Source of the DNA: Anaspis maculata
Taxonomy: Eukaryota > Arthropoda > Insecta > Coleoptera > Scraptiidae
DNA: 64,000 nucleotides
Direction: 5' to 3'
Assembly: GCA_949128115.1 (NCBI GenBank)
Contig: OX421963.1
Span: 91,583,602 to 91,647,601 of the forward strand
Both the position numbers and the translations under genes were made by a program. The notes below the pieces were generated by a model. It was not told where the DNA came from. It saw only the letters and a list, made by a program, of their open reading frames with translations, and searched no databases. Numbering within the stretch: position 1 is the first letter of the stretch; every line of letters begins with the position of its first letter. Positions 43,572 through 54,845 of the stretch are shown here, piece by piece.

Positions 43572-45076
43572 ATGCAATCTGAAGACAATTGTGGTGGCAG
43601 CAGTGAATGTGTACCGAAAATAGTTATACTAGAAAATAAGCTTCTGGTGGGAGCCGAACGGTTCAGTGAAAGTGCCCTGAAAGATTTCCACACGATTCAA
43701 GGGGAGTTGAGAGAATTTTTGAATTTCCAAGACCTCAATGATTTGAACAACCTTCTAGACTCCGTGCTGCCAGCATCAGATCAAGGTACTGAACTCGATG
43801 ACTTAGATGATTTATTTGCTGTTGAAAACTTAGAAATTGTTAAAACGTCAAGAAGACAAATAGAAATTTGTGATGCTGCGATTGAACTAGAAGAACGTTC
43901 AATTGCAGAGTATCGGAATAAACACCGAGAGTACTCCAAACAATTAGACACTGTTAATGAGGCGAAATTAAAATATGATGAGAAAATAAGAAATGTGTGA
44001 GTCTGACAAAAAAAATCAACAAGATACATCCATCAATTCAAATGTTACAACCTATCAAAGTGGGACAATTTTGTGGGTGAACCACTTCAAAAAACGATCA
44101 GTGTATTTGGACTTTATTTTTTACAAATGAAGAATTTTTCCGATATGAAATCATTTCAAACCCGTTTTGAGGTTATAACTGGATCCACTGATATCCAGAT
44201 GTTCATGGATGGAGTTCTAGATATCATTCAGCAAAAAATGGAGGACTTTCAGGAGCGTGATTCAGGTATAACACTTGATTGATGTTGAATAAAAGTGACA
44301 GTAACTTCCTCTTTCTTTCAGGTTGGGCGCTAGATCATATAGTACACATGGACGTATATATCAATAAATTCAATCCGCTCCGAGGATCATCTTATTTGCC
44401 TCTTCCAACCTGGGTCGAACGTAAGAAATGTGTGATTAGCATAAGAAATGATGACGACTGCTGCTTTGCCTGGTCAATTCTACCTGGCCTTGTTCCAGCG
44501 GAAGGTCCAGAGAATAGTACTCAATCATATCCCCATTTTTCTACCTTATTGAATATTGATGGTCTAGAATGGCCCATGAAAATCAAAAGTATTCCAAAAT
44601 TTGAGTCCAATAATCAAATTTCAGTGAATGTTTATGGCTTAGAGCAGAACTATAAGAATCAAAAACTGGTTTATGAGATAGTTGGTCCATTACATTTCAC
44701 TAATGACCGGAAACCAGTACACATAAATTTATTATTGATAAGTGGAGCTGGTGGTGTCCAGCATTATTGCTACATAAAAAATCTTTCACGTTTGGTATCC
44801 GCCCAAATTTCAAAACATAATGGAGCCATCTTCTTATGTGACGGATGTCTACAATTTTTCCCAAACAAGGAAAAATTGATACGACATAATGAGAATGACT
44901 GTCAACACATATGCGTACAAATTCCCACACATGATTTGCTCCATGTCTTTTTCTATGGTGTAAATACAAAAATATGTCTTTCTGCTTTGATCACAAAATA
45001 CACCTCTCTGGGTTCACTAACAGAAAGTACCTCTCAGAATACCAAAAATAACCGCATTGCTATTTTCTCTCACTGA
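43572..45076 (+). CDS. Polinton/adintovirus PolB-associated N-terminal-type protein, truncated
   Basis: Exon 1 starts at ATG 43572 and encodes an acidic, coiled-coil-like region to about 43994. An exon from about 44133 to 44265 (NFSDMKSFQTRFEVITG ... DFQERDSG) is joined by CAG|GTATAA and TTTCTTTCAG to the exon from 44322. That last exon gives GWALDHIVHMDVYINKFNP, LRGSSYLPLPTWVERKK, NDDDCCFAWSIL, ISVNVYGLE, HINLLL, HYCYIKNLSRL and CDGCLQFFPNKEKLIRH. This is the order in a large arthropod family found next to B-type DNA polymerases of Polinton-like elements. A Cys in CFAWS and His in HYC could be a protease pair; that is inference. The protein stops at 45076, before any polymerase domain. The exon 1 donor is uncertain. 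Confidence 0.7.
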
Positions 45077-45334
45077 CGAGTTGACGTCACACGCGTCACA
45101 GTGACGTAACCTATAGAATTGACGACCACGTGTCGATTTGTTCATCACTGTTACTCTGCAAATATTTTCTACTTTTACTCATTAATTGAGTAAGCCTAGC
45201 CCCATATTGGACAGATGATCATTATACATATATTTGATTACTTTTTTTGCAAATATACCTTGTCCCCGGTTGGTTTTACTCAAAGGTCTATTATTTGGAA
45301 TGAACCGTTCCTGCAACACAAGTGAGCTGACACT

Positions 45335-46120
45335 TGGGAATCCGAAGAGCACGTCTACCAAATCTTCTGTGTGCACTCCATTGATTGTCCAACCCCTTTT
45401 CCCGATTCGCGAAACGGGAGGGTGATGAATATCTTGGCGGTGGTGGCAGCGTTCACGCTATCCAATTAGTTTTAAGGTTTTCCTGGACAAACAAGGGCCA
45501 CACCTTTTCTTATAATCTAGTAACACGGCCGCTCCTTGTTAATCTTTACCTTTTAAAGCACACACTTGTTACGACTGGTGCTTACCAGTAGAATAATTTC
45601 ATCATCTTCATGAATCGTTTTTTGTACGTAGACATATATGAACATGAATGCGCCCAGGTGTTACATTTGGTGACAACGGTGGGATATGGAATCAGATTCT
45701 GATGATATTTCCATACTTATGAAGCTATATAAAAATTGGCGTGTTACATATGTTGACGTTCAGTGGGATATTTTCCTAGCCAAATATCCATTATTACTAT
45801 AACGCCCTTTAAAAGCAACCTATAATTTAACCAGCGTGTTACAAGAGAAGGCACCGTTTCGGACACATTTCTACCTATATTTTTACTCAACTACCATTGG
45901 GTATTACAGCAGCTTTTATCGACCAATTGCCATTCTTAACGTCTTTGAATTTTCATTTCGCTGCCGACAAAATTTTTACTTTTTGTCAACACATTTGCCC
46001 CTCGTGTTGTCGTGTACTTAGCAATTTTTGTCGACATATCTGCCACATGGCTTGACTTCTTTCATTGTAAAAAAAAACATTTCAGAAATTGAGAAAATTT
46101 ATTTTGTCAGTTGAATTTCA
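45335..46120. other. spacer without a recognisable gene
   Basis: AT-rich sequence between the mobile element and the next lola exon. The minus-strand AATAAA at 46128-46133, just beyond this span, belongs to the 46154 exon. Confidence 0.35.
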
Positions 46121-46153
46121 AAACGTTTTTATTCTAAACTTGCGACCCTGAAT

Positions 46154-46338
46154 TCACTTCAACAACTTGTGCTTCCTCTTCATGTGGATCATGAGATCGC
46201 GCCTCCTCTTCGTGGCGTGCGGACACAACGGACAGAGGATCGTCTTCGGCTTGCCGCACTCCAACCGCAAGTGCTTTTGCAAGTCGGTCTTGTACTTGTA
46301 CGTCCTGTCGCATCCGTTGCACGAGAATCTGAGATGCG
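46154..46338 (-). CDS. lola: lola-type zinc-finger terminal exon 19
   Basis: GTTTTCAG precedes HLRFSCNGCDRTYKYKTD. Finger 1 ends HLRLEC. The linker is GKPKTIL. Finger 2 CPLCPHATKRRRDLMIH ends HMKRKH. The tail KLLK is followed by TAG, 60 residues. The AATAAA at 46128-46133 lies 21 bases past the stop, giving a very compact cassette. Both fingers are intact and strongly basic. Confidence 0.88.
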
Positions 46339-46561
46339 CTGAAAACACACGAGTGAGTAAACCGGGCAATCTCGGTACCTAGAGTCACAACAACGAATCT
46401 ACTGGTTCAACTTGAGGTGGTTCAACTGGGTGCTTGTTTATTCGATACTGATGTGAACAACAAACGATATCAACGACAAAAAAAAGTTTATTCAGTCACA
46501 GTGCAGTGAAAATCGTGATGATCACAGATCATAATCAAGTGGAAATCGGGTGAATGATCGA

Positions 46562-46740
46562 TCACAAATTGAGGTTGTGTACGATCAAAAGGTGCCGCTT
46601 CAGGTTGCCTTTGCGCAGCGAAGCGTACGAGCACTCAGTGCAGCGGAAATCGGGCGTTTTGCCGCAGTCGTAGCGCAAGTGCAGGCTCAGTCCGGCCTTG
46701 CGGTTGTACGCTTTGAAGCACTTCGGGCAAACGAACAGGC
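46562..46740 (-). CDS. lola: lola-type zinc-finger terminal exon 20
   Basis: CTTTTAG precedes LFVCPKCFKAYNRKAG. Finger 1 ends HLRYDC. The linker is GKTPDFR. Finger 2 CTECSYASLRKGNLKRH ends HLLIVH. The tail NLNL is followed by TGA, 58 residues. The DCGKTP linker and SYAS(L/K)xxG core group it with 4352-4527 and 60582-60775. AATAAA at 46487-46492 is 70 bases downstream. Confidence 0.88.
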
Positions 46741-47000
46741 CTAAAAGTAAACTCGTTTAGTTGATGGATGTACACATTTTTTATAACACAGGCACTCGAT
46801 ATTTCACAGCAGTACAAGTAAAGATGTACAAAAATTTACTAATGTACAAGTAATGTATAGAAACAAGACAAATAAAACAATTCCGTGGTCCATCACTCAA
46901 ATAACTTTATATTTCATAGGCAAACAGTTATAGCTAAGTGAATAAATAAGTGTGTTAATTTAGGTTTAATTGAATATGTTGATCGCAAAATTCGCTTCGG

Positions 47001-47200
47001 TTAGAACGACCAGTTGATGTGGTTTTCTTCGTGCCTTCGGCGGACGTGCGTCTGCAGGTGCTGCTTCCTCTTGGCGGCGTACGTGCAGTAAGGACACTGG
47101 AAACGGGGAGGCGTCTGGCACTCGTACTTGACGTGCTTGCTCAAGTCGCCCTTGTACTTGTACGTCCTGAAGCACTGCGGGCAGCAGAAGCGTTTCGAAT
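47001..47200 (-). CDS. lola: lola-type zinc-finger terminal exon 21
   Basis: GTTTTTAG precedes SKRFCCPQCFRTYKYKGD. Finger 1 ends HVKYEC. The linker is QTPPRFQ. Finger 2 CPYCTYAAKRKQHLQTH ends HVRRRH. The tail EENHINWSF is followed by TAA, 65 residues. A strong canonical example with Gln replacing the linker Gly. Only a TATAAA-type hexamer is visible about 90 bases below the stop. Confidence 0.89.
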
Positions 47201-47639
47201 CTAAAAACAAACGGCATTCAGTCAAACCGAACTTTCGCCACCAGCTTTGCGTTCTAATATTACCACACACGCGCAAGCCTTAGTTTACTAGACCAGCCGT
47301 CACCGGCGCCGGCTTGCCGGCGCCTGGATGACAGCATCGGTTAAAAAGTAGCCGGGGGATTTGTTCCACTGACACCGGACAAATGGAAAGGGAATTGTCA
47401 TCCAGATGTTGATTTTTTGTTGTTTTAGGCGGATTTCAGATTTTTCCTTTGCGACTTTAGTAATTTTATGCATGTCCGTCGATAGTGTCCTGGTCAGATC
47501 AAATTTTCCAAAAGGCGTAAGCAATTGATTGTGTAAGAGTAACATGAATTCGAGAAATTGTTTGTTTTTCGCGTGTTTTGAAATTTCTGCCTCCACTTAT
47601 ACCGTTCTATTGTTAACGAAACGCATGTCACTGAGAGTA

Positions 47640-50600
47640 GTGTCTGGTCAGTGAAGAGTTGTTGGGGAAAATTGAGACACCATTATACTTTGTTCATAAA
47701 TATATATTTCTACTTTTCTTTAAGATATCTAACCACTGAAATTACTGGAAACGACGATGTGTGTTGTGAAAACTTGAACCGTGAAGAAGATACAGTCGTG
47801 GGAGACACCGTCTGGCCCGGCCTGGGAAATTTGATCAAAGTGCCGTCGAATTTGAAAGAGATCTTGGGTTTGCGGTGTCTGGTGGACGCTCAAAAGTCTC
47901 CTCGAGACCAAAATTCAAATTTGCACGCTGAAACGGTACGTTTTTCCCAAAAACACTGCTCAAATGCCGAAGTGTTGTGGCTTTTCAAAATCGAGATAGT
48001 CAGATTGACGTCCCTGTCAGACTGGCTCTGCCGTGCTCCGACTTCAATATTTTTCGGCAAGATTTCAAGAAAAACCCCGCCGAATGGCTCGCACCAGACG
48101 ACACGAGGACGACACTACGTCCCCGAAACCCCCCGGTCGGCATTTCACACCACATTTCTCAAAATTCTCCAATACTTTGTTCATAAATATGTATTTCTAC
48201 CTTTGTTCAAGGTATCTAACTACTGAAATTACTGGAAACGACGATGTGTGTTGTGAAAACTTGAACCGCGAAGAAGGTACTGTCGTGGAAGGCAGCGTCT
48301 GGCTCGACCTGGGAAATTTAATCAAAGTGCCGGCGAATTTGAAGGGGATCTTGAGCTTGTGGTGTCTGGTGGACGCTCAAAAGTCTCCTCGAGACCAAAA
48401 TTCAATTTTGCACGCCGACGCGGTACGTTTTCTCCAAAAACACAGTTCAAATGCCGAAGGGTTGTGGCTTTTCAAAATCGAGAGAGTCAGATTGACGTCC
48501 CCGTCGGATTGGCCGGCCGTGCTCCGATTTTCGAACATTTTTCGGCAAAATTTCAAGGAAAACCCCGCCGAATGGCCTACAGCGGACGACACCATGTCCC
48601 CGAAACCCGTCGGTCGGCAGTTTACACCAAATTTCTCGGAATTCTACCCGAAAAGCTGAATTTTCGCCGCAAAAACGGACCAAGATATTATAATGAATTA
48701 TTGAAACGTCAATCCTCTTGAAAAATTTAAAGAATTATGAAATTTTCGGAAAAATCTGGCCCGGTTTGGAAAGTTTGATCTGAATGCCGTCAAATTTGAA
48801 GGAGGTCTTGGGCTTGTGGTATCTGCTGGGGCCTCAAAAGTCCCCTCGAGACCAAAATTCAATTTCGCACGCCGACACGGTGCGTTTTCTCCAAAACCAC
48901 TGTTCAAATGCCGAAGTTTTGTGGCTTTTGAAAATCGAGAGAGTCAGATTGATGTCCCCGTCGGATTGGCCGGCCGTGCTCCGATTTTCGAACATTTTCC
49001 GGTAAAATTTCAAGAAAAACCCCGCCGAATGGCCCACACCGGACGACACTATGTCCCCGAAACCCGTCGGTCGGCATTTTACACCAAATTTCTCGGAATT
49101 CTACCCGAAAAGCTGAATTTTCGCCGCAAAAACGGACCAAGATTTTGAAATGAATTACTCAAACGTCAATTCTCTTGGAAAATTTGAATAATTTATAAAA
49201 TTTTCGGAAAAATCTGGCCCGGTTTGGGAAATTTGATCTAAGTGCCGTCGTATTTGAAGGAGATCTTGGGCTTGTGGTATCTGCTGGAGCCTCAAAAGTC
49301 TCCTCGAGACCAAAATTCAATTTCGCACGCCGACGCGGTACGTTTCCTCCAAAAACACTGTTCAAATGCCGGAGTGTTGTGGCTTTTCAAAATCGAGAGA
49401 GTCAGATTAACGTCCCTGTCAGATTGGCCGGCCGTGCTCCGATTTTTCAACATTTTTCGGCAACATTTCAAGAAAAACTCAGCCGAATGGCCCACACCGG
49501 ACGACACTAAGTCCCCGAGACCCGTCGGTCGGCATTTTACACCAAATTTCTCGGAATTCTACCCGAAAAGCTGGATTTTCGCCGCAAAAACGGACCAAGA
49601 TATTGAAATGAATTATTCAAACGTCAATTCTCTCGGAAAATGTGAATGAATTGAAAAATTTTAGGGAAAATTTGGCCCGGTTTGGGATGTTTGATCTAAG
49701 TGCCGTCGAATTTGAAGGAGATCTTGGGCTTGTGCTATCTGCTGGAGCCTCAAAAGTCTCCTCGAGACCAAAATTCAATTTTGCACGCCGACGCGGTACG
49801 TTTTCTCCAAAAACACTGTTCAAATGCCAAAGTGTTGTGGCTTTTCAAAATCGAGAGAGTCAGATTGACGTCCCCGTCGGATTGGTCGGCCGTGCTCCGA
49901 TTTCGAACATTTTTCGGCAAAATTTCAAGGAAAACCCCGCCGAATGGCCCACAGCGGACGACACTATGTCCCCGAAACCCGTCAGTCGGCATTTTACACC
50001 AAATTTCTCGGAATTTCACCCAAAAAGCTGAATTTTCGCCGCAAAAACGGACCAAGATATTGAAATGAATCATTCAAACGTCAATTCTTTTGAAAAATTC
50101 GAATGAATTATAAGATTTTCGAAAAAATCTGGCCCGGTTTGGGAAGTTTGATGAAAGTGCCGTCGAATTTGAAGGAGATCTTGGGCTTGTGGTATTTGCT
50201 GAACCCTCAAAAGTCTTCTCGAGACCAAAATTCAATTTCGCAAGCTGACACGGCACGTTTTTTCAAAAACGCTGTTCAAATGCCGAAGGGTTGTGGCTTT
50301 TCAAAATTAAGAGAGTCAAATTGACGTCCCTGTCAGATTGGCCGGCCGTGCTCCGATTTTTCAACATTTTTCGGCAAAATTTCAAGAAAAACCCCACCGA
50401 ATGGCCCACACTAGGCCTCGAAACCCCCCGGTCGGCATTTCACCTCAAATTTCTCGAAATTCTCCCCGGAAAGCCGAATTTTTGCAGCAAAAACGTACCA
50501 AGATATTTGAAATGAATTGTTCAAACATCAATTCCCTTGAAAAATTTGAATGAATTATAAAATTTTCGAAAAATCTTGGCAAATTCAGCCAAAATTTTGG
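47640..50600 (+). repeat. six-copy tandem repeat, 458-483-base unit
   Basis: The unit starts near TCTGGCCCGGTTTGGGAA and contains ATCTTGGGCTTGTGGTATCT, CAAAAGTCTCCTCGAGACCA, GTTGTGGCTTTTCAAAATCG and TTCGCCGCAAAAACGGACCA. Copies begin near 47815, 48298, 48756, 49214, 49672 and 50130. The first two share an extra segment (ATTACTGGAAACGACGATGT) and are longer; the last four are about 458 bases. Open frames of 60-208 codons on both strands come from this GC-richer unit, break in different places in each copy, and match no family known to me. Confidence 0.85.
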
Positions 50601-50905
50601 AAAAGTTTCACCTTCAATTGACAATACGGTTCGTTTGCCAAAATTATTAAAAAAAAAAATACCCCGCCAAAATCTGACGTCTGATATTAACAAATTGCAA
50701 CGCCTGGTCGTTTTGTTCACGGCACGGGTTAGTTTAGGGTAAAGTGCAACGATCCGAAACGCTCAACCTTTATTTCAATAGGATATGTACAAAAATTGCT
50801 TTACAAAACATAGAGTCGTCAGTTTTGAGACAACTCGCTCTGATAACGGCAGACAATTCGCTCTGATAACGGTCGACAATTCGACGGCGATTCAAATTGC
50901 AGCTA

Positions 50906-51096
50906 CTAGTCCTTCTGGTGGGTGATTTTGACGTGCCTGGCGAGGTTCTGCTTTTGGTAGCAGGCGTACGTGCAGTACATGCAATGGAATCCAGGCGGCT
51001 TTCCGCATTCCAGCTTCAAGTGCGTGTACAGGCTGCTCCTGTGTTGGTACGCCTTGCGACAGTTGTTGCACACATACGGCTTTCTCTTGAAGTAAT
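50906..51096 (-). CDS. lola: lola-type zinc-finger terminal exon 22
   Basis: CATTTTCAG precedes YFKRKPYVCNNCRKAYQHRS. Finger 1 ends HLKLEC. The linker is GKPPGFH. Finger 2 CMYCTYACYQKQNLARH ends HVKITH. The tail QKD is followed by TAG, 62 residues. The YxCYQK element resembles the YKW subgroup second finger, but the first finger is canonical. AATAAA lies at 50769-50774, about 130 bases below the stop. Confidence 0.88.
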
Positions 51097-51324
51097 CTGA
51101 AAATGGATCGTGAGAGCCAACTAACAACACAACGGCAGAACAAGAGGTGCAGTACGCGTCCGCAAGCATGCCATTCGGGTTCAGCTACGCCCCCACCGGC
51201 AGAAGAAAAGCGAAGAGTGTGCAATCACGACAACGTTAACTAATCACAGCGTTTATTGGATAACTGTCGCTAAGCCTAGCTAATTACACAAGTTAACGAA
51301 CAACAATTTCATCCCGGTTTCGAA

Positions 51325-51521
51325 TCAATTGTTCCCGACCAGGTCCAAGTGGATGCGGCTCATGTGCGACCGCAGGTGGTGCTTCAGCTTGCACGTGTAC
51401 GTGCAGTACGGACAGCGGAACGACGGCGGCTTGCCGCACTCGAACTTGACGTGCGAGTTGAGCCCTCCCTTGTACTTGTACGCCTTGCCGCAGTGGTCGC
51501 ACACGTACTTCTTGAGGTGAT
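51325..51521 (-). CDS. lola: lola-type zinc-finger terminal exon 23
   Basis: TTTTTGTAG precedes HLKKYVCDHCGKAYKYKGG. Finger 1 ends HVKFEC. The linker is GKPPSFR. Finger 2 CPYCTYTCKLKHHLRSH ends HMSRIH. The tail LDLVGNN is followed by TGA, 64 residues. It is one of the closest to the general lola consensus and very GC-rich. AATAAA at 51252-51257 is 68 bases downstream. Confidence 0.9.
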
Positions 51522-51611
51522 CTACAAAAAACGACAGTCAGTACGAACTTGCGGCTGCGCAAAAGCAAAGCGTACTGCGCGCAAAACATACAACATGTTA
51601 GTACTGAGAGA

Positions 51612-51814
51612 TCAATTGTGCGCCGCCGCGTCCCTGAAATAAACGGTTCGGTGTTTGCGGACGATGTGCTTGCGCAGGTTTTGCTTGGCCTTGGTGCGGT
51701 GCTCGCAGTGGGGGCACTTGAACTGCGCCGACTTGCCGCAGTAGAAGCGCAGGTGGGCGGTGAGGCCCTGCTTGTACTTGTACACGTTGCCGCAGCGCCT
51801 GCACACGTGCTTAT
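51612..51814 (-). CDS. lola: lola-type zinc-finger terminal exon 24
   Basis: CTTCTTTCAG precedes KHVCRRCGNVYKYKQG. Finger 1 ends HLRFYC, a Tyr in place of the near-invariant Glu before Cys. The linker is GKSAQFK. Finger 2 CPHCEHRTKAKQNLRKH ends HIVRKH. The tail RTVYFRDAAAHN is followed by TGA, 66 residues. No poly(A) hexamer is seen before the acceptor of the next exon, which begins only about 90 bases after the stop. This exon may share the terminator of 51325. Confidence 0.87.
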
Positions 51815-51899
51815 CTGAAAGAAGAAGCGAAAGATAAAACCTGAAGTTGAGAGGGCGACATGACATATGAATAGGTATGCCAAATAAGAAGGGCTCCCT

Positions 51900-52255
51900 C
51901 TAAGCCGCAAGTATCTGCAAGTCCTCATATGAAGTTCACCTGAAGTGAACCAAACCCAAGTGGCAGTTCGCATAACTTTCTCACAGTTGAACAAAACCCA
52001 AGTTTTTTTACTAGCCTTTTCACTCAAATATCAAGTTAGTTCTCTAGCCTTCCATATTAAAACCAAACAAAGTGATATTCCATATAGCCTTCTCAGACCG
52101 AAACAGAGCCCAAGTGTAAGTTTTTTCAGCTTCCTCCCAGCTTTTTCCTCGGCTTTTTCACTTGGAAAAATGAGAGCTGGAAATTCTAGTGTAGCTTCTA
52201 AAAGTCGAAACAAGATCCATGTGGAAATTGAATGTTAGCTTTCTCACATCCCTAC
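51900..52255. repeat. spacer with short degenerate repeats
   Basis: Motifs such as ACCAAACCCAAGTG, AACAAAACCCAAGT and TAGCCTT recur every 50-60 bases. No gene. It ends where the 52 kb deleted element starts. Confidence 0.4.
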
Positions 52256-52258
52256 ATG

Positions 52259-52896
52259 GTGCGCGAATATGCCGAAAGATATTCCCCGGTGAATCGATGA
52301 TTTTATAAAAAAAGTAATTTTTAGTGAAGATGATCAGCCAAAAAGTAGGGTGCCAAATCCTCATATTCATTATAAGGGTCCATTAGATTCGCGCGCGGGT
52401 AAATATTTTACAGAAACTGAACACTCGCACCCTTCAAACAATGAACGAATAAATACTTAACGCTCTCACAGGCTCAAACCAACTCTATGTCTTTCTTTCT
52501 GGTGTAAATACGAAAATATGTCTCTCCGGTTTAATTACAAAATATACCTCTCTGGGTTTATTCACAGAAAGTACCTCGCAGAATACCAGGATATCCACAT
52601 TGCTATATTCTTTCACTGACGAGTCGACGTCACACGCGTCACAGAGACGTAACCTTTAGAATTGACGACCATGTGTCGATTTGTTTATAATTGTTACTTT
52701 GCGAATATTTTCTACTTCTGCTCATGATTGGACTAAGCCTAGCCCTATATTGGCTAGATGATTATTGTACATTTTTTTCGGTTAATTTTTGTCAGTCAAC
52801 TTCTCTTTTTGAAAACATACCTTGTTCTCGGTTGATTTTACCCAAAAGTCTATTATTTGGAATGGACCGTTTCTGCAACACAAGTAAGCTGACACT
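52259..52896. mobile_element. internally deleted copy of the 42-45 kb element
   Basis: The first about 220 bases match 42049-42290 (GCGCGAATATGCCGAAAGAT, then ACAGAAACTGAAC and AACGAATAAATACT). The rest match about 44940-45332 (TGTCTTTCTTTCTGGTGTAA, then GACGTCACACGCGTCACAG). The junction lies near 52486, after GCTCAAACCAACT. About 2.6 kb, including both genes except the last codons of the plus-strand one, is missing. This is the usual form of a non-autonomous derivative. Confidence 0.75.
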
Positions 52897-52899
52897 ATT

Positions 52900-54790
52900 T
52901 TTGCTATTGCTATTCTCGGTTGTTAAGGCGCGATCCCTCGCCCTCCGACACGTTGCAGCCCTCGTGACTTCACTTTGCAAGGTTGCAGCAAGAGCTTTGG
53001 ATTTCTTTTCTCTGATTATCGCAATAAAGAATCTTACCAAACCATTTTACTCTCCCTATTTCCCCGCGTCACTCAAACCGTTACACATCGCCTGGTTCCA
53101 AAAAAATATTTTTTGCTGGTCCCCTAATCAAGGCATTCTTCGGGACAGCATGATAAAACTTTTGGTTTGGAGCAAGAAGTACTTTTTGACTCGAAGAAAT
53201 TTCCATAAATCCATTCCATTCCGTACAGATTGTTCTGCTGTAAGAAAGCTGGAAAAGAGCAGTGTTGAATAATATTAGGAGACAAAAAAGCTGTATTTAT
53301 GGGGTGTAAGCGGACTTCCATGACCTCCGACGTGTTGCAGCCCACGTGAACCACTTTGCAAATTTGCGGCAAAAACTGTGATTTTTTTTGTCTGACTGTC
53401 GCAATAAAGAGCCTTATCAACATTTTTCACTCTCTTGATTTCCCCGCGGCTTCCAAACCGTTACACATCCCCTCTTTTACAGCAAAAAACATTTTTGGTT
53501 TCAAAAAATTTATATTCTTGGTTGAAACAAAAATTTGCTGGTCAAGGCGTTCTTCGGGGTAACACGAAATTTTTTTGGTTTGGAACAAGAAATACTTTTT
53601 GACTCAAAGAAATTTCCTAGATCCAATCCATTCCATACTGATTGTTTTCCGTGAGAAAGCTAGAGAAGCAGTGTTGGATAATATCAAGAGACAATAAAGC
53701 CGGATTTCTGGAGCGCGAACGGACTTTCATGACCTCCGACGTGTTGCAGTCCTCGTGACTTCGTTATGCAAGTGTGCGGAAAGAGCCTTGAATTTTTTTT
53801 TTCTGATTGTCGCCACAGCAAACCTTATCAAACCTTTCTACTCTCCTTATTCCCCGCGTCTTCCAAACCGTTACATACTCCCCCTTTTTCCGCAAAAATT
53901 ATCTGGTTCAAAAAAAATTCCGCGTACATATGGCGCCCCGATTAAGGCATTATTAGAAATTGTGCAAAAAACGGCAATAATTCTGAAAATGGGCAAGTCT
54001 CTTGAAAAAGAAACCGGTAGGAGAAGAATTGGTTTCTGAATCTTAAAACGGTATTGTTCAGTCACAAAGACAGCCTAGAGAACAAGAGTAATTGAAACGT
54101 GCAGTCGACAACAAAATATTTGTCGCTCGGAAGTGACTTTGTCCACCTTTCTACTCTCCTTGTTTCCCCGCGTCTTTGAAACCGTTACACACTCCCCCTT
54201 TTCTCGCACAAATTATTTGGTGCAAAAAAAATTCTGCGTAAATCTGGCGCCCCGATCAGGGAATTTTTCAAAATTAAGCGGAAAAAGCGGTAATCATTTT
54301 GGAAATGACCAAGTTCCTTGGAATAGAAACCGGTAGGAGAAAAATTGGTTTCTGGATCTCAAAACGGTATTGTTCACAGTCACAGTACAGATAGCCTGGA
54401 GAACAAGAGTAATTACAACGTGCAGTCGAAAACAAGACATTTGTCGCTCGGAAGTGACTTTGGCCACCTTCCTACTCTCCTTATTTCCCCGTGTCTTCCA
54501 AACCGTTACACACTCCCCCTTTTCTCGCACAAGTAATTTGGTTAACAAAAAATTCTGCGTAAATCTGGCGCCCCGATCAGGGCATTCTTCAAAATTAAGC
54601 AAAAAAAATGGCAATAATTTTGGAAATGGGCAAGTTTCTTGGAATAGAAACCGGTAGGAGAAAAATCGTTTTCTGAATTTCAAAATGGTATTGTTCACAT
54701 TCACAGTGGACAGCCTGGAGATCAAGAGTGATTACAACGTGCAGTCGACAACAAGACATTTGTCGCTCGGAAGTGACTCTGGCCCTGTAT
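52900..54790. repeat. tandem repeats of 310-410 bases
   Basis: CCTCCGACNNGTTGCAG with following CTCGTGACTTC recurs near 52942, 53325 and 53729. CTACTCTCCTTNTTTCCCCG with TTCCAAACCGTTACACA recurs near 53050, 53430, 53840, 54153 and 54472. The last copies include a CAGTCGACAACAAGACATTT segment (near 54100, 54423 and 54743) with about 320-base spacing. It runs directly from the deleted element to the 54841 exon and is non-coding. Confidence 0.75.
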
Positions 54791-54839
54791 TCGACGTCCC
54801 TTTACGAAATGAAACGACAGCAAAGAGGCTATAATGTGC

Positions 54840-54845
54840 TTTATT
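54840..54845 (-). terminator. AATAAA signal overlapping a stop codon
   Basis: The minus strand reads CCGAAATAAAGC: the TAA stop of the 54841 exon lies inside the poly(A) hexamer, so this mRNA would have almost no 3' untranslated region. Confidence 0.55.

Larger units (their letters stand above)
42049..45332. mobile_element. Polinton/adintovirus-like mobile element (short copy) with two divergent genes
   Basis: The limits are set by homology to the deleted copy at 52259-52896. They share GTGCGCGAATATGCCG on the left and CAACACAAGTNAGCTGACACT on the right. Inside are a minus-strand spliced gene (42713-43449) and a plus-strand spliced gene (43572-45076) that diverge from a common 122-base gap. 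The plus-strand protein belongs to a family linked with Polinton and adintovirus DNA polymerase regions. No terminal inverted repeats are obvious at these homology limits, so the true ends may differ. No capsid, integrase or polymerase catalytic domain is present. Confidence 0.55.

Noticed and set aside
47651..50515. Several plus-strand open frames of 120-208 codons
   Set aside because: They are readings of a tandem repeat, break at different points in each unit, and show no known domain.
51293..52027. Minus-strand open frame of 244 codons
   Set aside because: It covers two lola exons in the wrong frame; the Ser/Thr/Ala-rich product is a shadow of GC-rich finger codons.
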